A stretch of 64,000 bases of DNA from Rosa chinensis (lineage: Eukaryota > Streptophyta > Magnoliopsida > Rosales > Rosaceae): the NCBI RefSeq assembly GCF_002994745.2, contig NC_037094.1:63334639-63398638 (forward strand). The letters are read 5' to 3'. Below the pieces are notes generated by a model. It saw nothing but the letters and a program-made list of their open reading frames with translations, was not told the origin of the DNA and ran no database searches. The position numbers and the translations under genes were made by a program. Below are positions 12,119 through 24,409 of this stretch, one piece after another (within the stretch, counting starts at the first letter, position 1; each line of letters starts with the position of its first letter).

Positions 12119-13888
12119 GGACAAAAAAAAAAAAACAAACAAACAGTACCTGACCTTTGGCCCATTAGTAACTTTCATACCTGACAAAAAAAAATATCAC
12201 TTTGGTATCTGAAGTTCGGACCCGACCCAACATTAGTACCTAGAGCCGTTAACTCAGTAACGGCGTCTGACAGGTGGCATATATTGAAGGGTAATTTCGT
12301 CCTTTCATATTTAATTCATTATTTTTTTTTCTACCTTATAAGCTTGCTAAATTGATTTTTTTTTCTCTTGCTGCCTTCTAATTCTATACTCTCCTCTGCT
12401 GAGCTCAAATTAGACGTTCTATCAGGGAATTCAAGCTTTGAATTTGGTGGTCGAATTGAGGATTATGAAGTTTGTTGACATGCTTGTGCTTAAGTCGTCG
12501 AATCAAGTTCTCAAGATCACAAACAAATTCCTCTAGGCTTCGAATTCTCTTTGGAGCTTCATCTAAGTTTCTAGATGCTTGCTCTACTGTAGCAATGGCA
12601 CCTACCATGCTTGAAACTATTTGTGTTGCAGAAGAAATGGCTTGCAAAGCATCCATTACTAAAAGCACAATGTTGGACAAGTATTGACCAATTCAATACA
12701 CATTCTCACAAAATTCAAATTGATCTCTGGGATATTGACCTCAGTCCCAATGGATCGCTGAAATGGGATATAGGCATATATAAGAGAAACACCATATTGG
12801 ATTGATCAAATGTAACTGTTGATATCTTGAATATCAGCGAGCTATTCTGAGGAGCCATACCCATTAGAACCTGGATTGGGTTTGGTCTTGCTGCCACAGC
12901 AACCCATTTTCCAATCAAGATTAATGGAGGAAACCCAGCTTGGGATATCAAACAAAATTCCAATGCAACAACTCAATCAACTCATACGCAGATCTCTCTT
13001 TGACTTGTCGCTCAACCGCGACGTCTGTGACGGCTATAGCAACATGGGGGTTGCGCCACCCGATGGTGGTTCGTATCAAACTGGAGACTCTAATTCCAGT
13101 AACTCGGCTGTTTTGGCATTCAACTCTGGTCGAGAAAGAGCAAGGATCAGCCTTTCTGGGCCAGTCTTTGCTTCTGATTCCTAAAGACGACCGGAGGTTC
13201 TTCTTCATCATATTCAATGGAGGTTCTTCTTCTTGTTGTTGTTCTTCTAATTCAACTCAGGGATTGGTTTTTTCTCTACCAAAGAATAAATTTAAGCAAG
13301 AAATAAGAAACACCCAGACACTAAGTTCAAGTCTTTATGAACAAGAAACTCTTCTCTGCTGTGACCGTACCAAATCCATACCTCCCGGAATCCGTAACCT
13401 CCGATGGGTTCACAGCCTCACTGCAGCTGCCACCGCCTAACGATTACAAACTCTCCAATCAGGTACTGATTCCGTCACCACAACGGCGCGGTGGAAATGT
13501 CGGACTGGATATGGGCGGCACAGAAGGAGCCGGAGGTGGTGAAGCTTGTTGGAGAGGTCAAGATTGAGAGAATCGGATAAACTGAAATTTGAAGCATGAG
13601 AGCTTGAGAGGTGAAACTGAGTTTGAACTTTGAAGACGAGAAATAGGGAGAGTTGGGAGGAAGAAGAAGATGAATAGAGCGTGAGGAAGAAGAAGAACAT
13701 ATTTAGTGAAGGGACGGGAATGCTCCTCAAAGTTTGCCGCCTACAAAACGCCGTAACGGCCAACAGTGTTTCAGGTACTAAAGTTGGGTCGGGGTTCAAA
13801 CTTTAGGTACCAAAGTGATTTTTTATTTTTTGTCAGGTACTAAAGTTATTAATGGGCTAAAGGTCAGGTACTGTTTTCATTTTTTTCC
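12119..13888. mobile_element. Pack-MULE-like TIR element B
   Basis: Inverted ends of about 150 bp match each other and closely match the TIRs of element A: the ACAGTACCTGACC start, the CCCATTAGTAACTTTCATACC block and the interior CGTTAACTCAGTAACGGCG. Both flanks are T-rich, so a target duplication cannot be read. The interior has gene-like minus-strand frames. Confidence 0.72.
12405..12680 (-). pseudogene. Captured coding fragment, possibly from an NB-LRR-like gene
   Basis: The 91-residue frame is helical and charged, with QASRNLDEAPKRIRSLEEF, then CDLENLIRRLKHKHVNKLHN, then SLNSLIERL. It resembles the N-terminal coiled region of some plant NB-ARC-type resistance-like proteins, but I recall this only by style and no P-loop or LRR is present. 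It lies inside element B and ends in the TIR-proximal region. Other frames in this element (12715-12963 and 12948-13217, both minus) may be further captured exons without a recognisable family. Confidence 0.4.
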
Positions 13889-14074
13889 TTTTTTTTTTTT
13901 ATCAGAATCATAAACTTGGTTTTGATTTGAAAATTAAATAGAAAAACATTTTTCAATAGAAATAAAGTTATATGTGTATTCTATCCAAAAAAAAAAAACT
14001 TACAATAATTATATGGGTATGGGTACCCACGGATGTACACTTTGTTATCTCAAATTTGTCCACCATTGTTCTAA

Positions 14075-15368
14075 GGGAAAATCGTCCGTACAGTACCTGA
14101 CTTTTTCCCTATTCTAAACTTTCGTACCTCACGTTAAGAAAATATCATAATGGTACTTGAGATTTTGACCCCAACTGAAGATTGGTACCTAGAGTCGTTA
14201 GCTTCGTTACAAAAACTGACGGCTGACATATTTTGATCATTAAATGACCAATTTACCCTTTTGTTTTAGTTTTCTTTATTTTTTTTCATAAAATTAAAAA
14301 AAAAAAATCTATTAGTTTCAAACTATTTTTAGTTTTGAAAATTTATTTAAATTTTTGGTTTGTCAAATTTTATCTTTCATGCCGTAAGATTAAACTAGAC
14401 GTCGTTACGAGTTCGTAAGAATTATTGGAGGATTTTTCGAACACCCGAGCTATTTTTAATGATTTTTGAAATTTGGTAATATCCAGAAATATAATTAAAA
14501 ATAGAATTTTCAAGTCGGCTACATCTAGACCGTTGATTTCAAATGACAGAAGATCTTGACCGTTGAAGGAACCTATAGATAGAGACCCAGACCGGGTCCG
14601 TGCCCACCCGAATTGCCGCAACAGTGATCCGACAGTTTCTCCATTTTCTGACCAGTTACTGACATCGGACTGGCCTAGTTTTCTTCGTCTCGGTGTCGCT
14701 GTCATCCCTATGCTTTTAGTTTTGTCAAATGATGTCCGATGACAGAGAATAGAAGGAGAGAAGGTGGCGGCTTGTCTGGCAGGTTTTTCCGATTATGGCC
14801 ACATCGTGTCTCTCACCCATACCAGAAGCTTCCTCTCGATGTGGCCGACCTATTCATGGTATTTGTTCATTCAGATGATGAGCCAAGAGAGAGAATCGAG
14901 GAGAAGAACTTTCTGAGTTTTCCGGCAAGTTTGCTCTGTTTTCCGACGAAGTTTGGTTTCGACTCAGGTATCAAACTTGCTCCCCTTGTCGAACTCTACC
15001 TCGCTATATACTTGAATTTCAGTTTGGAGGAGATTTGCAGAAATTGGAATTTTGAGGTATTACGGTCACTACGGGTTTGCTGGGTTTGAAGGGGTTTCAA
15101 TGGGAACGAGGGAGAGCGCGAGAGAGAGAGGAACAGTAGGGAGAGACAAAACAATAGAAAAAACTATTTAGATAAAAAAAATAAGGGATTAAGATATGAA
15201 AAGATGAAAATATCCTTTAGCTATTAGCTTCCGTAACGGAGCTAACGGCACGAGGTACCATTCTTCTGTCAAGGTCAAAATCTCAGGTACTGTTCTGATA
15301 TTATCTGAACGTGAGGTACTGAAGTTTAGAATGGGAAAAAAGTCAAGTACCGTACAGACAATTTTCCC
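14075..15368. mobile_element. Pack-MULE-like TIR element C, 9-bp duplication TTGTTCTAA
   Basis: The element runs from GGGAAAATCGTCCGTACAG to its inverse ending in TTTTCCC. Inverted ends extend about 150 bp, with a GGTACCT-type motif repeated inside. TTGTTCTAA occurs at 14066-14074 and again at 15369-15377, a perfect 9-bp target duplication. The interior (frames at 14370-14705 minus and 14739-15089 plus) could be captured sequence, but I recognise no family. Confidence 0.88.
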
Positions 15369-15382
15369 TTGTTCTAAATAAA

Positions 15383-15580
15383 GGGAAAATGGTCCGTACG
15401 GTACCCCGCCTTTGGCTCCTTATAACTTTTGGTACCTGACAAAAAAAATATATCAATACGGTACCTGAAGTTCTTGGCCCGACAAAAGATCGGTACTTAT
15501 CGCCGTTAGTTCCGTTACGGAAGTTGTCAAGTGACAATTTTTGAAGGGTATTTTTGTCATTTCATGCCTTTTTTTTATTT

Positions 15581-15616
<36 letters not shown>

Positions 15617-16784
15617 CTCTCCCTCCTCCTCTCGCCTTGTTCTTATGCACATTTGGTCAAACACATGCCAAAAATCGCAACAGCAAGGTGTGTGATCCCA
15701 ACCTTGGTTTCAGACCCAAATCTGGAGCTTGAGGGGAAGCAGATCCGTTACAGATCGCCTTCGTCCGCCGAACCCCTCGAGTCTCAGACCAATTCTCCGC
15801 CCTCCGATCTCAGGGAGCTCTGACTCCCTCTCCGACAAGCTCTACAAGTACCGCAGCCTCCTCCTTTCAGTTAGATACAATTTTTTTTTCTTTTCTCAAA
15901 GGGATAACAGCTATCCAGGCACCCAAAACCTCCTAAAACAGCGCCTATTTTTGTAAAAGAATGAAATTTTGATTTGGGAAGAGATCTGCATTTTTGGTTT
16001 TGATTTTCATGTTAGGTTTACATGCATCTTGATTTGAAATTTGTTCAGATTTGGTTTTTCTGCATCTTGGTTGAATCTAGAGAACTCATGTCAACCAAAT
16101 TAGTACACCCAAATACGTAAAAGCGATGGATAACAGAGGATGCATATGGGGCAATTGTGAATTGAAGATTAGACTGAGAAGTTGCATATTTTGGCACTAA
16201 TGGTTCTGCCAATTAATTTAGATTTTCTGGGTTTGCCGTGAGCATGATCTTGGCTCCATTAGCGATCTCAGACTCCCTCCATTAGAGACCGTTGGAGATA
16301 AGCTTTTGGCCGCGAGGGAGGACATTGGTGAAAGGTTGAAGAAGGACCTTCAGATTCTACCCATGCCCAACACCCCTCTTGTTTTTCAGTCTCTCTCATC
16401 TTCTTCTGGCCACGTTGATCGGTGGAGGATCCATAACCAAGAGCTGAGAAGAAGAGGAGCTCTGAGAAGAAGAGAAGATTCTAAAAGAAGTTAAAAGACA
16501 GGTGTTTAGCTATAGGGAAGCCACGTCAAGCATGGTTAGGAATGGCTGACCACAAGTATTGTCCAATCGAGACATGACTGGAATTAGTGAGGATTAAGAC
16601 ATAAAATGACAAAAATACCCTTCAAAAATTGTCACTTGACAACTTCCGTAACGGAACTAACGGCGATAAGTACCGATCTTCGGTCGGGCCAAGAACTTCA
16701 GGTACCGTATTGATATTTTTTTTTTTGTCAGGTACCAAAAGTTATAAGGAACCAAAGGCGGGGTACCGTACGGACCATTTTCCC
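15383..16784. mobile_element. Pack-MULE-like TIR element D, 9-bp duplication CTAAATAAA
   Basis: The near-identical inverted ends are about 190 bp long and start GGGAAAATGGTCCGTACGG. CTAAATAAA flanks both sides (15374-15382 and 16785-16793). The left duplication overlaps the right duplication of element C. The interior has gene-like fragments of unknown family: a plus-strand frame around 15729-15890 with SDSLSDKLYKYRSLLLS, and one at 16306-16494 with REDIGERLKKDLQILPMPN. Confidence 0.9.
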
Positions 16785-16793
16785 CTAAATAAA

Positions 16794-17230
16794 TCACAAT
16801 AGTGACATAAATTTAAAATGACAAAAAAAAAAAGTTCAAAAAAAATTATAAAATTAAGTTATCTAAGTGGATGTACCCTATTAATTATTTTTTTAGATTT
16901 ATTTGAAACTTCCGATAATCGTAATAAAGAGTTTCGTCGTCCAAAAAACTTCACAAAATTACTAAAGACTTGTTGGGACGCATATTTTATTATCGAGTTC
17001 TCAAATTAGACATTCTGATTTAAGAAATTTCCAAAAATATGTCCCAAGCTCAATTATCTTTTAATTTTTTGAAAAAATGAAGTTCTATAATTTCAAACTT
17101 CATATCATAATAAATATCTTAGGTGTCCGAAAAATTTCTTGAAAATTCCCTCAAACTCATTGCATCACGTAATTTATTTTCAAACCTTTAAATTTGAGAT
17201 TTCTCCTCAATAAAAATCTTTAATTTTATA
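16794..17230. other. AT-rich spacer without a recognisable gene
   Basis: AT-rich, with no supported coding frame and no clear repeat ends. It leads into the tandem array. Confidence 0.6.
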
Positions 17231-20200
17231 TTTCCCTAAGGGAAGCTATACTAGGAGGAGATAAACGTCCATAAACTTTTACATTAGTTTATATAGCCCA
17301 CACCCATGAGAGTGTGAGACTGATAGATCGAAAAAATAAATTGCAAAGGACCGGTTATAAGCATATTAGTTTTATGTGGTATTAGGATATAGAGTTGAAC
17401 TAGTAGATCGATACCCAAACGACGACGAAAGTAGTTGACATTTTGATAGTAACCATATCTTCTTACCATGATAACATCCAACGGTCAATTTTGATAAATT
17501 ATATTTCCTCCACCATGTTGCTCATGAAATGAATAATTTTGTAATGCACCTTATAAACAAGTAAAGACCACATTACTAGGCATATAAGGATTTTGTGCGA
17601 TCTAAAATTTCATAAATGGAAATGGAAATCGATAAATTTACCATTACTCATCTATTTGTAGTGTGTTAATAGGTACTGTGTAAAAAAATTAGCCCAGTCC
17701 GTCGTCAATTCGACATCAAACAAAGCGGTAAACTCTTTAGACACTTATAATTCCCTAAGGAGAGCTATACTGAAGCAGATGAACTTCCAAAAACTCTTAC
17801 ATTAGTTTATACAGCCCATACCCACCAGAGTGTGAAAGCTGACAAATCGAAAAAATAAATTGCGAATGACAGGTTATGAGCATATTAGTTTTATGTGGTA
17901 TTTAGGGTTTAAAGTTGACCTAGTAGATCTACACCCATAACACGACAAAAATGGCTAAAATTTTAATCATGACTGTATCTTCTTATCAACATAACATCCA
18001 AGGTCAAATTTGATAAATTATATTTCCTCCACCATGTTGCTCATGGAAGGAATAATTTTGTAATACACTTGATAAACAAGTTAGAGCACATTACTGGGCC
18101 TATAAGGATTTTGTACAATCCAAAAATTTGTGACTGGAAATAGAATATTTGACATTACTCATCTATTTATAGCGTATTAGTAGGTACTGTGTTAAAAAAT
18201 TAATCCGATCCGCCGTCATTTCGACATCAAACGAAGCGATCAACACACTTATACTTCCCTAAGGGGAGCTATACCAGGAAGAGATAAACTTTCAGGAATT
18301 TTTACATTCGTTTATATAGCCCATACCATGAGAGTGTGAGAGTTGACAGATCTAAAAAATAAATTGCAAAGGACCGTTTATGAGCATATTTGTTTTATGT
18401 GGTATTTAGGGTATAGAGTTGACCTAGTAGATTGATACCCAAATAGCGACAAAATAACTAAAATTTTGATCATGATCATATCTTCTTATCATGATAACAT
18501 TCAATGGTCGATTTGGATAAATTATATTTTCACCACCACATTGCTCATGGAAGGTATACTTTTGTAATGCACCTAATAAACAAGTTATACCACGTTACTA
18601 GGCATATGAGGATTTTTTGCAATCAAAACAAGTTATACCACGTTACCACGTTACTAGGCGTAACAGGAAATCTATAAATTTGACAGTACCCATGTATTTA
18701 TAGCGTATTAATATGTACTGTGTAAAAAAATTAACCCGGTCCGCCGTCATTTTGACATCAAACAAAGCGGTCAACCCTTTATACACTTATAATTTCCTAA
18801 GAGGAGCTACACCAAGAGCATATGAACTTCCATAAATTTTTACATTAGTTTATATAGCCCGTACCCATGAGAGTGTGAAAGCGGACAGATCGAAAAAATA
18901 AATTGCAAAGGACCGATTATGAGCATATTTGTTTTATGTGGTATTTATGGTTTAGAGTTGACCTAGTAGATCGATATCCAAATGACGACAAAAATAGCTA
19001 AAATTTTTACCATGACCATATCTTCTTATCATGATAACATCCAACAGTCGATTTGGATAAATTATATTTTCACCACCATGTTGCTCATGGAACGAGCAAT
19101 TTTGTAATACACTAATAGACAAAGTTACACCACATTACTAGGCATATGAGGATTTTGTGCAATCCAAATATTTGTAACAGAAAATAGATAAATTTGACAT
19201 TACCCATCTATTTATAGCGTATTAAATTGGTACTGTGTAAAAAAAATAACCCGATCCGCGGTCATTTCGACATCAAACAAAGTGGTCAACCTTTTATACA
19301 CTTATAATTCCCTAAGGGGAGCTATACTAGGAGTAGATGAACTTCCAGAACTTTTTATATTAGTTTATATAGCCCATACCCACGAGAGTGTAAAAGCTAG
19401 CAGATCAAAAAAATAAATTGCGAATGACCGGTTATGCTCATATTAGTTTTATGTGATATTTAGGGTTTAGAGTTGACCTAGTAGATCGATACCCAAACGA
19501 TGACAAAAATAGCTAAAATTTTTACCATGACCATATCTTCTTATCATGATCACATCCAACGGTCGATTTGGATAAATTATATTTTCATCACCATGTTGCT
19601 CATGGAAGGAGCAATTTTGTAATACACTACTAAACAAGCTACACCACATTACTAAGCATATAAGGATTTTGTGCAATCCAAAAATTCGTGACTGGAAATC
19701 GATAAATTTGACATTACTCATCTATTTATAGTGTATTATTAGGTACTGTGTAAAAAAATTAACCCAATCTGCCAACAATGCGACATCAAACAAAGCGGAG
19801 CGGCCAACTCTTTATACACTTATACTTCCCAAAGGGAAGCTATAGTAGGAGGAGATAAAATTTCAGAAATTTTTATATTAGTTCATATAGCCCATACCCA
19901 CGAGAGTTTGAGAGCTGACATATCTAAAAAATAAATTGGGAAGGACCAGTTAGGAGAATATTTGTTTTATGTGGTATTTATGGTTTAGAGTTGGCCTAGT
20001 AGATCGATACCCAAACAATGACAAAAATAGCTGAAATCTTGACCATGACCATATCTTCTTATCATGATAACATCCAACAGTCAATTTGGATAAATTATAT
20101 TTCCACCACCATGTGGCTCATGGAATGAGCAACTTTGTAATACACTAATAAACAAGTTGTACCACATTACCAGGCATGTGAGGATTTTGTGCAATCCAAA

Positions 20201-20231
20201 TATTCGTACCAGGAAATCAATAAATTTGACA
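17231..20231. repeat. Tandem array of about 520-bp units (main block)
   Basis: The phrase around TTCCCTAAGGGGAGCTATAC recurs near 17232, 17751, 18255, 18793, 19309 and 19826, spacings of roughly 504-538 bp. Each unit also carries TATAGCCCATACCC, ACCTAGTAGATCGATACCC, a CTTCTTATCATGATAACATCC block and CCACCATGTTGCTCATGGAA in the same order. Copies differ by substitutions and small indels. Minus-strand frames at 17284, 19467 and 20081 are repeat-borne and share residues, but do not look like a maintained gene. Confidence 0.85.
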
Positions 20232-22535
20232 TTAAGTAGTCGGAAGTAACCTGAGTTTACAAGCAATAAACCCTAAAAAGATAAATCTGGAGTCCACCAG
20301 AGAATTTGGGAGAAAACTCTCATTTTATTAAATTTGATATGATAAAACTGATCCTAATACAAAACATGATGGTGCTTATATAGGCATCCAAGACCTAAAA
20401 TCATAATCTAACAAGAAATCCTAAAGAATCCAAATTTAAAAGGAAACTAAAAACCTAAATTAAAATGTAAAACTAGCCTAAAAATATTAAATCCCGAATC
20501 GGATAATTAAAACGACATATTTTGGCCAAAATCCATTAGGCTCACTAAAGTGAGTCTTGAAGATTTCGTCGTTCCCATTCTGGAAAGGTATCATGCGTCT
20601 CAAACGGACATTTTGGCAAAAAGTTGATCAAATCTGATTCACAATTAAGACCTGACTTTTTGCACGAGAAACCTGAAAAATTCAAAATCAAATTTTCTTG
20701 GATATTGCAGTTGCTAGTGACCTCATTATGCGTGAATTACCTATTTCCTAATCACTCTTCTTGATTCCAAGCCGCTTCTTTATTTTTCTAGTTTTCCAGC
20801 TAAACCATGTCCATTCTCGTCCTACATCATTCTCCTCAACTATGAAAGAACTCGCTCTCGAGTTTCTCTTGAATAAAGGACAAGAATAGATAGACAAAAG
20901 ACCCGAGAAAAAATTAGACAATTGAACCTGTGGATTATTGACCGGATCTTCTGCATATTCTTATGGCACAATCATGAACCCAACACCATAGATGAGTCTG
21001 TCATATGCATTTTGGCTTTCATAGGCTACCGTAGTAGATTCTTCTTGACTCTCAAGGTTGCATTCTTGAATGACATCGGGTTTTGAATGATTTATTTTAG
21101 GATCCAAGACTTCACCATTACAAATAACCATGTCTTCATGAGCAATTTCATCTGTAACATCTTCTTGATCATCATGGATGATTTCTTGTGGAGTTTCTTC
21201 CATCAGAAAATTTTCTGGTTTTTCTTCAGATAAACTATTAATCTCAACGGGCAAAGAAAACTCTTTGGACTTCAACTTCTTCTCAAAAACCTTAGGAGGG
21301 TAATTCTTGATCGAAAAATCTCTAGGCAAATTTTTTTCGTTAAGAAGACCTTTCATCTTCCTCCATGTTCGAACACGCTCTTTTCCTTGCCTCTGACGAG
21401 AACTCTACAAATGATCCCACCAATAAGCAGCATCTTTTTTTAGCTTCCGAGAAACCATCTTAGCTTGCTTGTGTTTTGGAACCTCCATGATCTCAAAGAT
21501 TCTATCCACTTCAACCTGCCAATCCAGAAAATCCTCCACGCTCATGGACCAGAAAAGTAAGGAATATCAGCCTTGGTTATGAGATCCTCGGAATCATAAT
21601 TAATATCACCTCCACCACCATGTAGAGCTCTAGCACGTTGTCCTTCTCCGCCTCTGTAACAGGTGATGTTGTTTCTTGCTTCCAACAACCCATGAAATTC
21701 TGCCATTTAAGCATTCATGGCTGTCATTTGAGCATTCACGGCAGCGGTCATCTGTGCAATCATCTGAGCGGTAAGGGCATCCAAATCCGCTCTTGTAACT
21801 GGGGTAGTACGTTCGTCACCCATGGATAATCGAGGTAAATAAGAGAGACAGGAAAGACTTGCTCTGATACCACCTGACGCATTCGGAAGTAACCTGAGTT
21901 TACAAGCAATAAACCCTAAAAAGATAAATCTGGAGTCCACCAGAGAATTTGAGAAAAAACTCTCATTTTATTAAATTTGATACGATAAAAGTGATCCTAA
22001 TACAAAACATGATGGTGCTTATATAGGCATCCAAGACCTAAAATCATAATCTAACAAGAAATCCTAAAGAATCCAAATTTAAAAGGAAACTAGAAACCTA
22101 AATTAAAAGAACTCTAAAACAAATGTAAAACTAGCCTAAAAATATTAAATCCCGAATCGGATAATTAAAACGACATATTTCGGCCTAAATCCGTTAGGAC
22201 TCACTAAAGTGAGTCTTGAAGATCTCGTCGTTCCCATTCTGGAAAGGTATCATACGTCTTAAACGGACATTCTGGCCAAAAGTTTATCAAATCTGATTCA
22301 CAATTAAGACCTAACTTTTCGCACGAGAAACCTGAAAAGTCCAAAACCAAATTTTCTTGGATATTGCAGCGGCTAATAACCTTATTATGTCTGAATTACC
22401 TATTTTCCAATCACTTTTCTTGATTCCACGCCGCTTCTTTATTTTTCTAGTTTTCCGGCTAAACCAGGCTCATTTTCGTCCTACATCATTCTCGTCCACT
22501 ATGAAAGAAATCGCCCTCGAGTTCCTCTTTCTTGA
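20232..22535 (-). mobile_element. Non-autonomous gag-bearing LTR element (minus strand)
   Basis: Two direct LTR copies lie at about 20232-20838 and 21875-22498; both contain the GGAAGTAACCTGAGTTTAC start and the ACATGATGGTGCTTATATAGG stretch. Read on the minus strand, TGGTATCAGAGC (21861-21872) follows the right LTR after two bases; this is the usual primer-binding site complementary to initiator tRNA-Met. The internal 1 kb encodes only a broken gag. The insertion interrupts the tandem array and appears to have replaced about 100 bp of it. Bases 22499-22535 resemble the polypurine-side sequence at 20839-20870, outside the 5' LTR. Confidence 0.75.
20961..21823 (-). pseudogene. Broken Ty3/gypsy-type gag
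   Basis: Reading starts at ATG 21823 (MGDERTTPVTRADLDALTAQ). In-frame stops follow after about 38 residues and again later. Further on, pieces typical of the retrotransposon gag domain appear: DFLDWQVEVDRIFEIMEVP, a KLKKDAAYWWDHL stretch, then KERVRTWRKMKGLLNEKNLP. The long open tail (20961-21356, 131 codons) is acidic and polar. No zinc knuckle, protease or polymerase follows. It is a decayed capsid-type gene of the surrounding LTR element. Confidence 0.7.
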
Positions 22536-22699
22536 ACTCTTTATACACTTATACTTCCCTAAGGGAAGCTATACCAGGAGGAGATAAACTTCTAGAAATT
22601 TTTCTCATTAGTTTATATAGCCCATACCCACGAGAGTGTGAGAGTGGATAGATCAACAAAATAAATTACGAAGGACCGGTAATGAGCATATTAGTTTTA
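22536..22699. repeat. Tandem array continued, start of the last unit
   Basis: After the LTR element the 520-bp unit resumes with the CACTTATACTTCCCTAAGGG phrase and TATAGCCCATACCC. It stops at TTAGTTTTA (22691-22699), the target duplication of element E. Confidence 0.8.
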
Positions 22700-22882
22700 G
22701 GATTAAATACTGCTTACTCCCTATACTTATAGGATTTCATCGTTTCAGTAACTGACCTTCGAATTTCACCTAAAAGCTTCTCGAACTCTCAATTTCCTTA
22801 CAATGTCATCAAGCTCCATCCAAATTGTCCGTTAAATTGCCGACGGCATCCATTTCACGCCAAAATGTCTATTTTACCCTCA

Positions 22883-22918
<36 letters not shown>

Positions 22919-24400
22919 TTTTCTCTTTACCTCTTTTTGTAACAGAGCCCCAATCTAGTACAGGAGCTTCCCTCCATCACTATGATCAGTAAACCCAGAT
23001 TTCATTTCTGTTCTTCCTCACCTACTCAAAACCCCCGATTTTATTTCTCTCTCTCTCCAGACATGACGGCGACTCTGTGTCACAAGGCCACTCCCTCTTC
23101 CATTCTCTCGCTCTCTCTCACCTCCCAAATACCACCACCACCTCCTCTCTTTCCCCAAAACCCGCATCCCCAAATTTGCCACCATCACCATGTCATCATC
23201 CCCCGTCATCGAGAACACCATCCTCTTCAAGGTCAAAGACGACACCGACCCCTCCAAGGTCAACGACCTCACCTCCCTCGGTCTCACCCTCCACCTCTCC
23301 GCCGGTCCCCTCCTCTGCACCCGATCTCCCCTCTTCGCCTTCAGTCACCGGGTCAACATCGCAGCGATCTCCGAGTCATTGTAGATCTCCATTGATTTCG
23401 CGAGGCTCGTCCTCGATACCCTAGCGTCGGTTCTTCATTTGGAGTCGGACCCACTCGTCCAGGCCAAGCCCGACGTCATTGATGAAGTTGGAGTCGATGT
23501 GTATGATCTGGTTTTGTTCCTCCACATTCAGTCCTACAAGAAATTGTTGCCCAGAAAGCACAAGGATTCTGCGGCCGTTGCCGATGTTTGGCCCTCCACC
23601 TCAGCTTTCGACGGATATTTGTCGGCTTTGTCGGGGTTGTAGGTGATGATTTGTGCCGGAATTGATTGCTTTTTAGCTTTGGGGTGGTGGATTGTGCAAT
23701 GTTGTTGTGCTTAATTAGACTGCTGAATTTGGGAAGATAGGTTTGAGGCAAATTGAATTGTGTTTGCCAAGATTAATACTTTTTTTTTGCTATTGGTTTG
23801 GAATGTAGGGTAAAATTTTGTTAATTCGACACAAAACATGTTGATTTATGGGTATGCCGGAGTTCTAATTGAGCCTGGTACTTTGCACCATCAATCGGTT
23901 ATTTTCTAATTCTTTGGAAAATAGTTTGGATCGATTTTTATTGACTTTTTGATGTTTTTCTTACCTTTTTGTCTGATTATTTTATGAAGGTCATGGTAAA
24001 TAGGGTGGTTGGCATATGTTTTCGGATGATTCTGGTCATAGGTATGCATATTCTTGGTCCAGTGAGAAGATGCTGAGGATAAGAGCTTCCAGATAATAGA
24101 CGGAGATAAACAGAGGAGAGGAGAGATGTGGAAGAAGAAGAGGTAAAAAGAAAAATAGAAAAAAAAAGAGAGAAAAAAATTAATTAAAAAAGAAAAGAAA
24201 AAAGAAGTGAGGGTATAATAGACTTTTAGCATAGAAACGACCGCCACGTCAGTAAGATAACAAAGTTTTTTACGGAGGCTTGACAACAGGGACCAATTGT
24301 GAGGAAATTGAGAGTTTGAGGAACTTTTAGGTGAAATTCGAAAGTCAGGGACTGAAACAATGAAACTCTATAAGTATAGGGAGTAAGCAGTATTTATTCC
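22700..24400. mobile_element. Pack-MULE-like TIR element E with a two-gene chimera, 9-bp duplication TTAGTTTTA
   Basis: Inverted ends of about 120 bp start with GGATTAAATACTGCTTACTC on the left; the right end is the inverse of GGAATAAATACTGCTTACTC. TTAGTTTTA is present at 22691-22699 and 24401-24409, and the tandem-unit sequence continues seamlessly across the insertion. A (CT)n run lies at 22887-22914. The interior holds coding fragments of two different host genes (23190-23642). Confidence 0.9.
23190..23642 (+). pseudogene. Chimeric captured fragment: A/B-barrel stress-response protein joined to a TBCC-domain protein N-terminus
   Basis: One frame begins MSSSPVIENTILFKVKDDTD and continues with DPSKV and LHLSAGPLLCTRS. 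This matches the start of plant stress-response A/B-barrel (UP3-like, Dabb) proteins, but with the middle of the domain missing. At about 23346 it changes to HRVNIAAISES, a TAG stop at 23382-23384, then ISIDFARLVLDTLASVLHLE and later LHIQSYKKLLPRKHKDSAAV and VWPSTSAFDGYLSALS. That is the N-terminal region of plant TBCC-domain-containing protein 1-like proteins. The stop sits where the family reads ESLQIS, so it looks like a single CAG to TAG change. The frame ends just after the LSALS motif, cutting off the rest of the protein. Confidence 0.75.
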
Positions 24401-24409
24401 TTAGTTTTA

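Noticed and set aside
15541..15823. Open frames through the (TA)n and CT-rich tract of element D
   Set aside because: Mostly tyrosine-isoleucine runs from a microsatellite; only the later part might be captured coding sequence.
22982..23424. Pro/Ser/His-rich frames of 100-137 codons on both strands of element E
   Set aside because: They are out of frame with the recognisable A/B-barrel and TBCC segments and are low-complexity.
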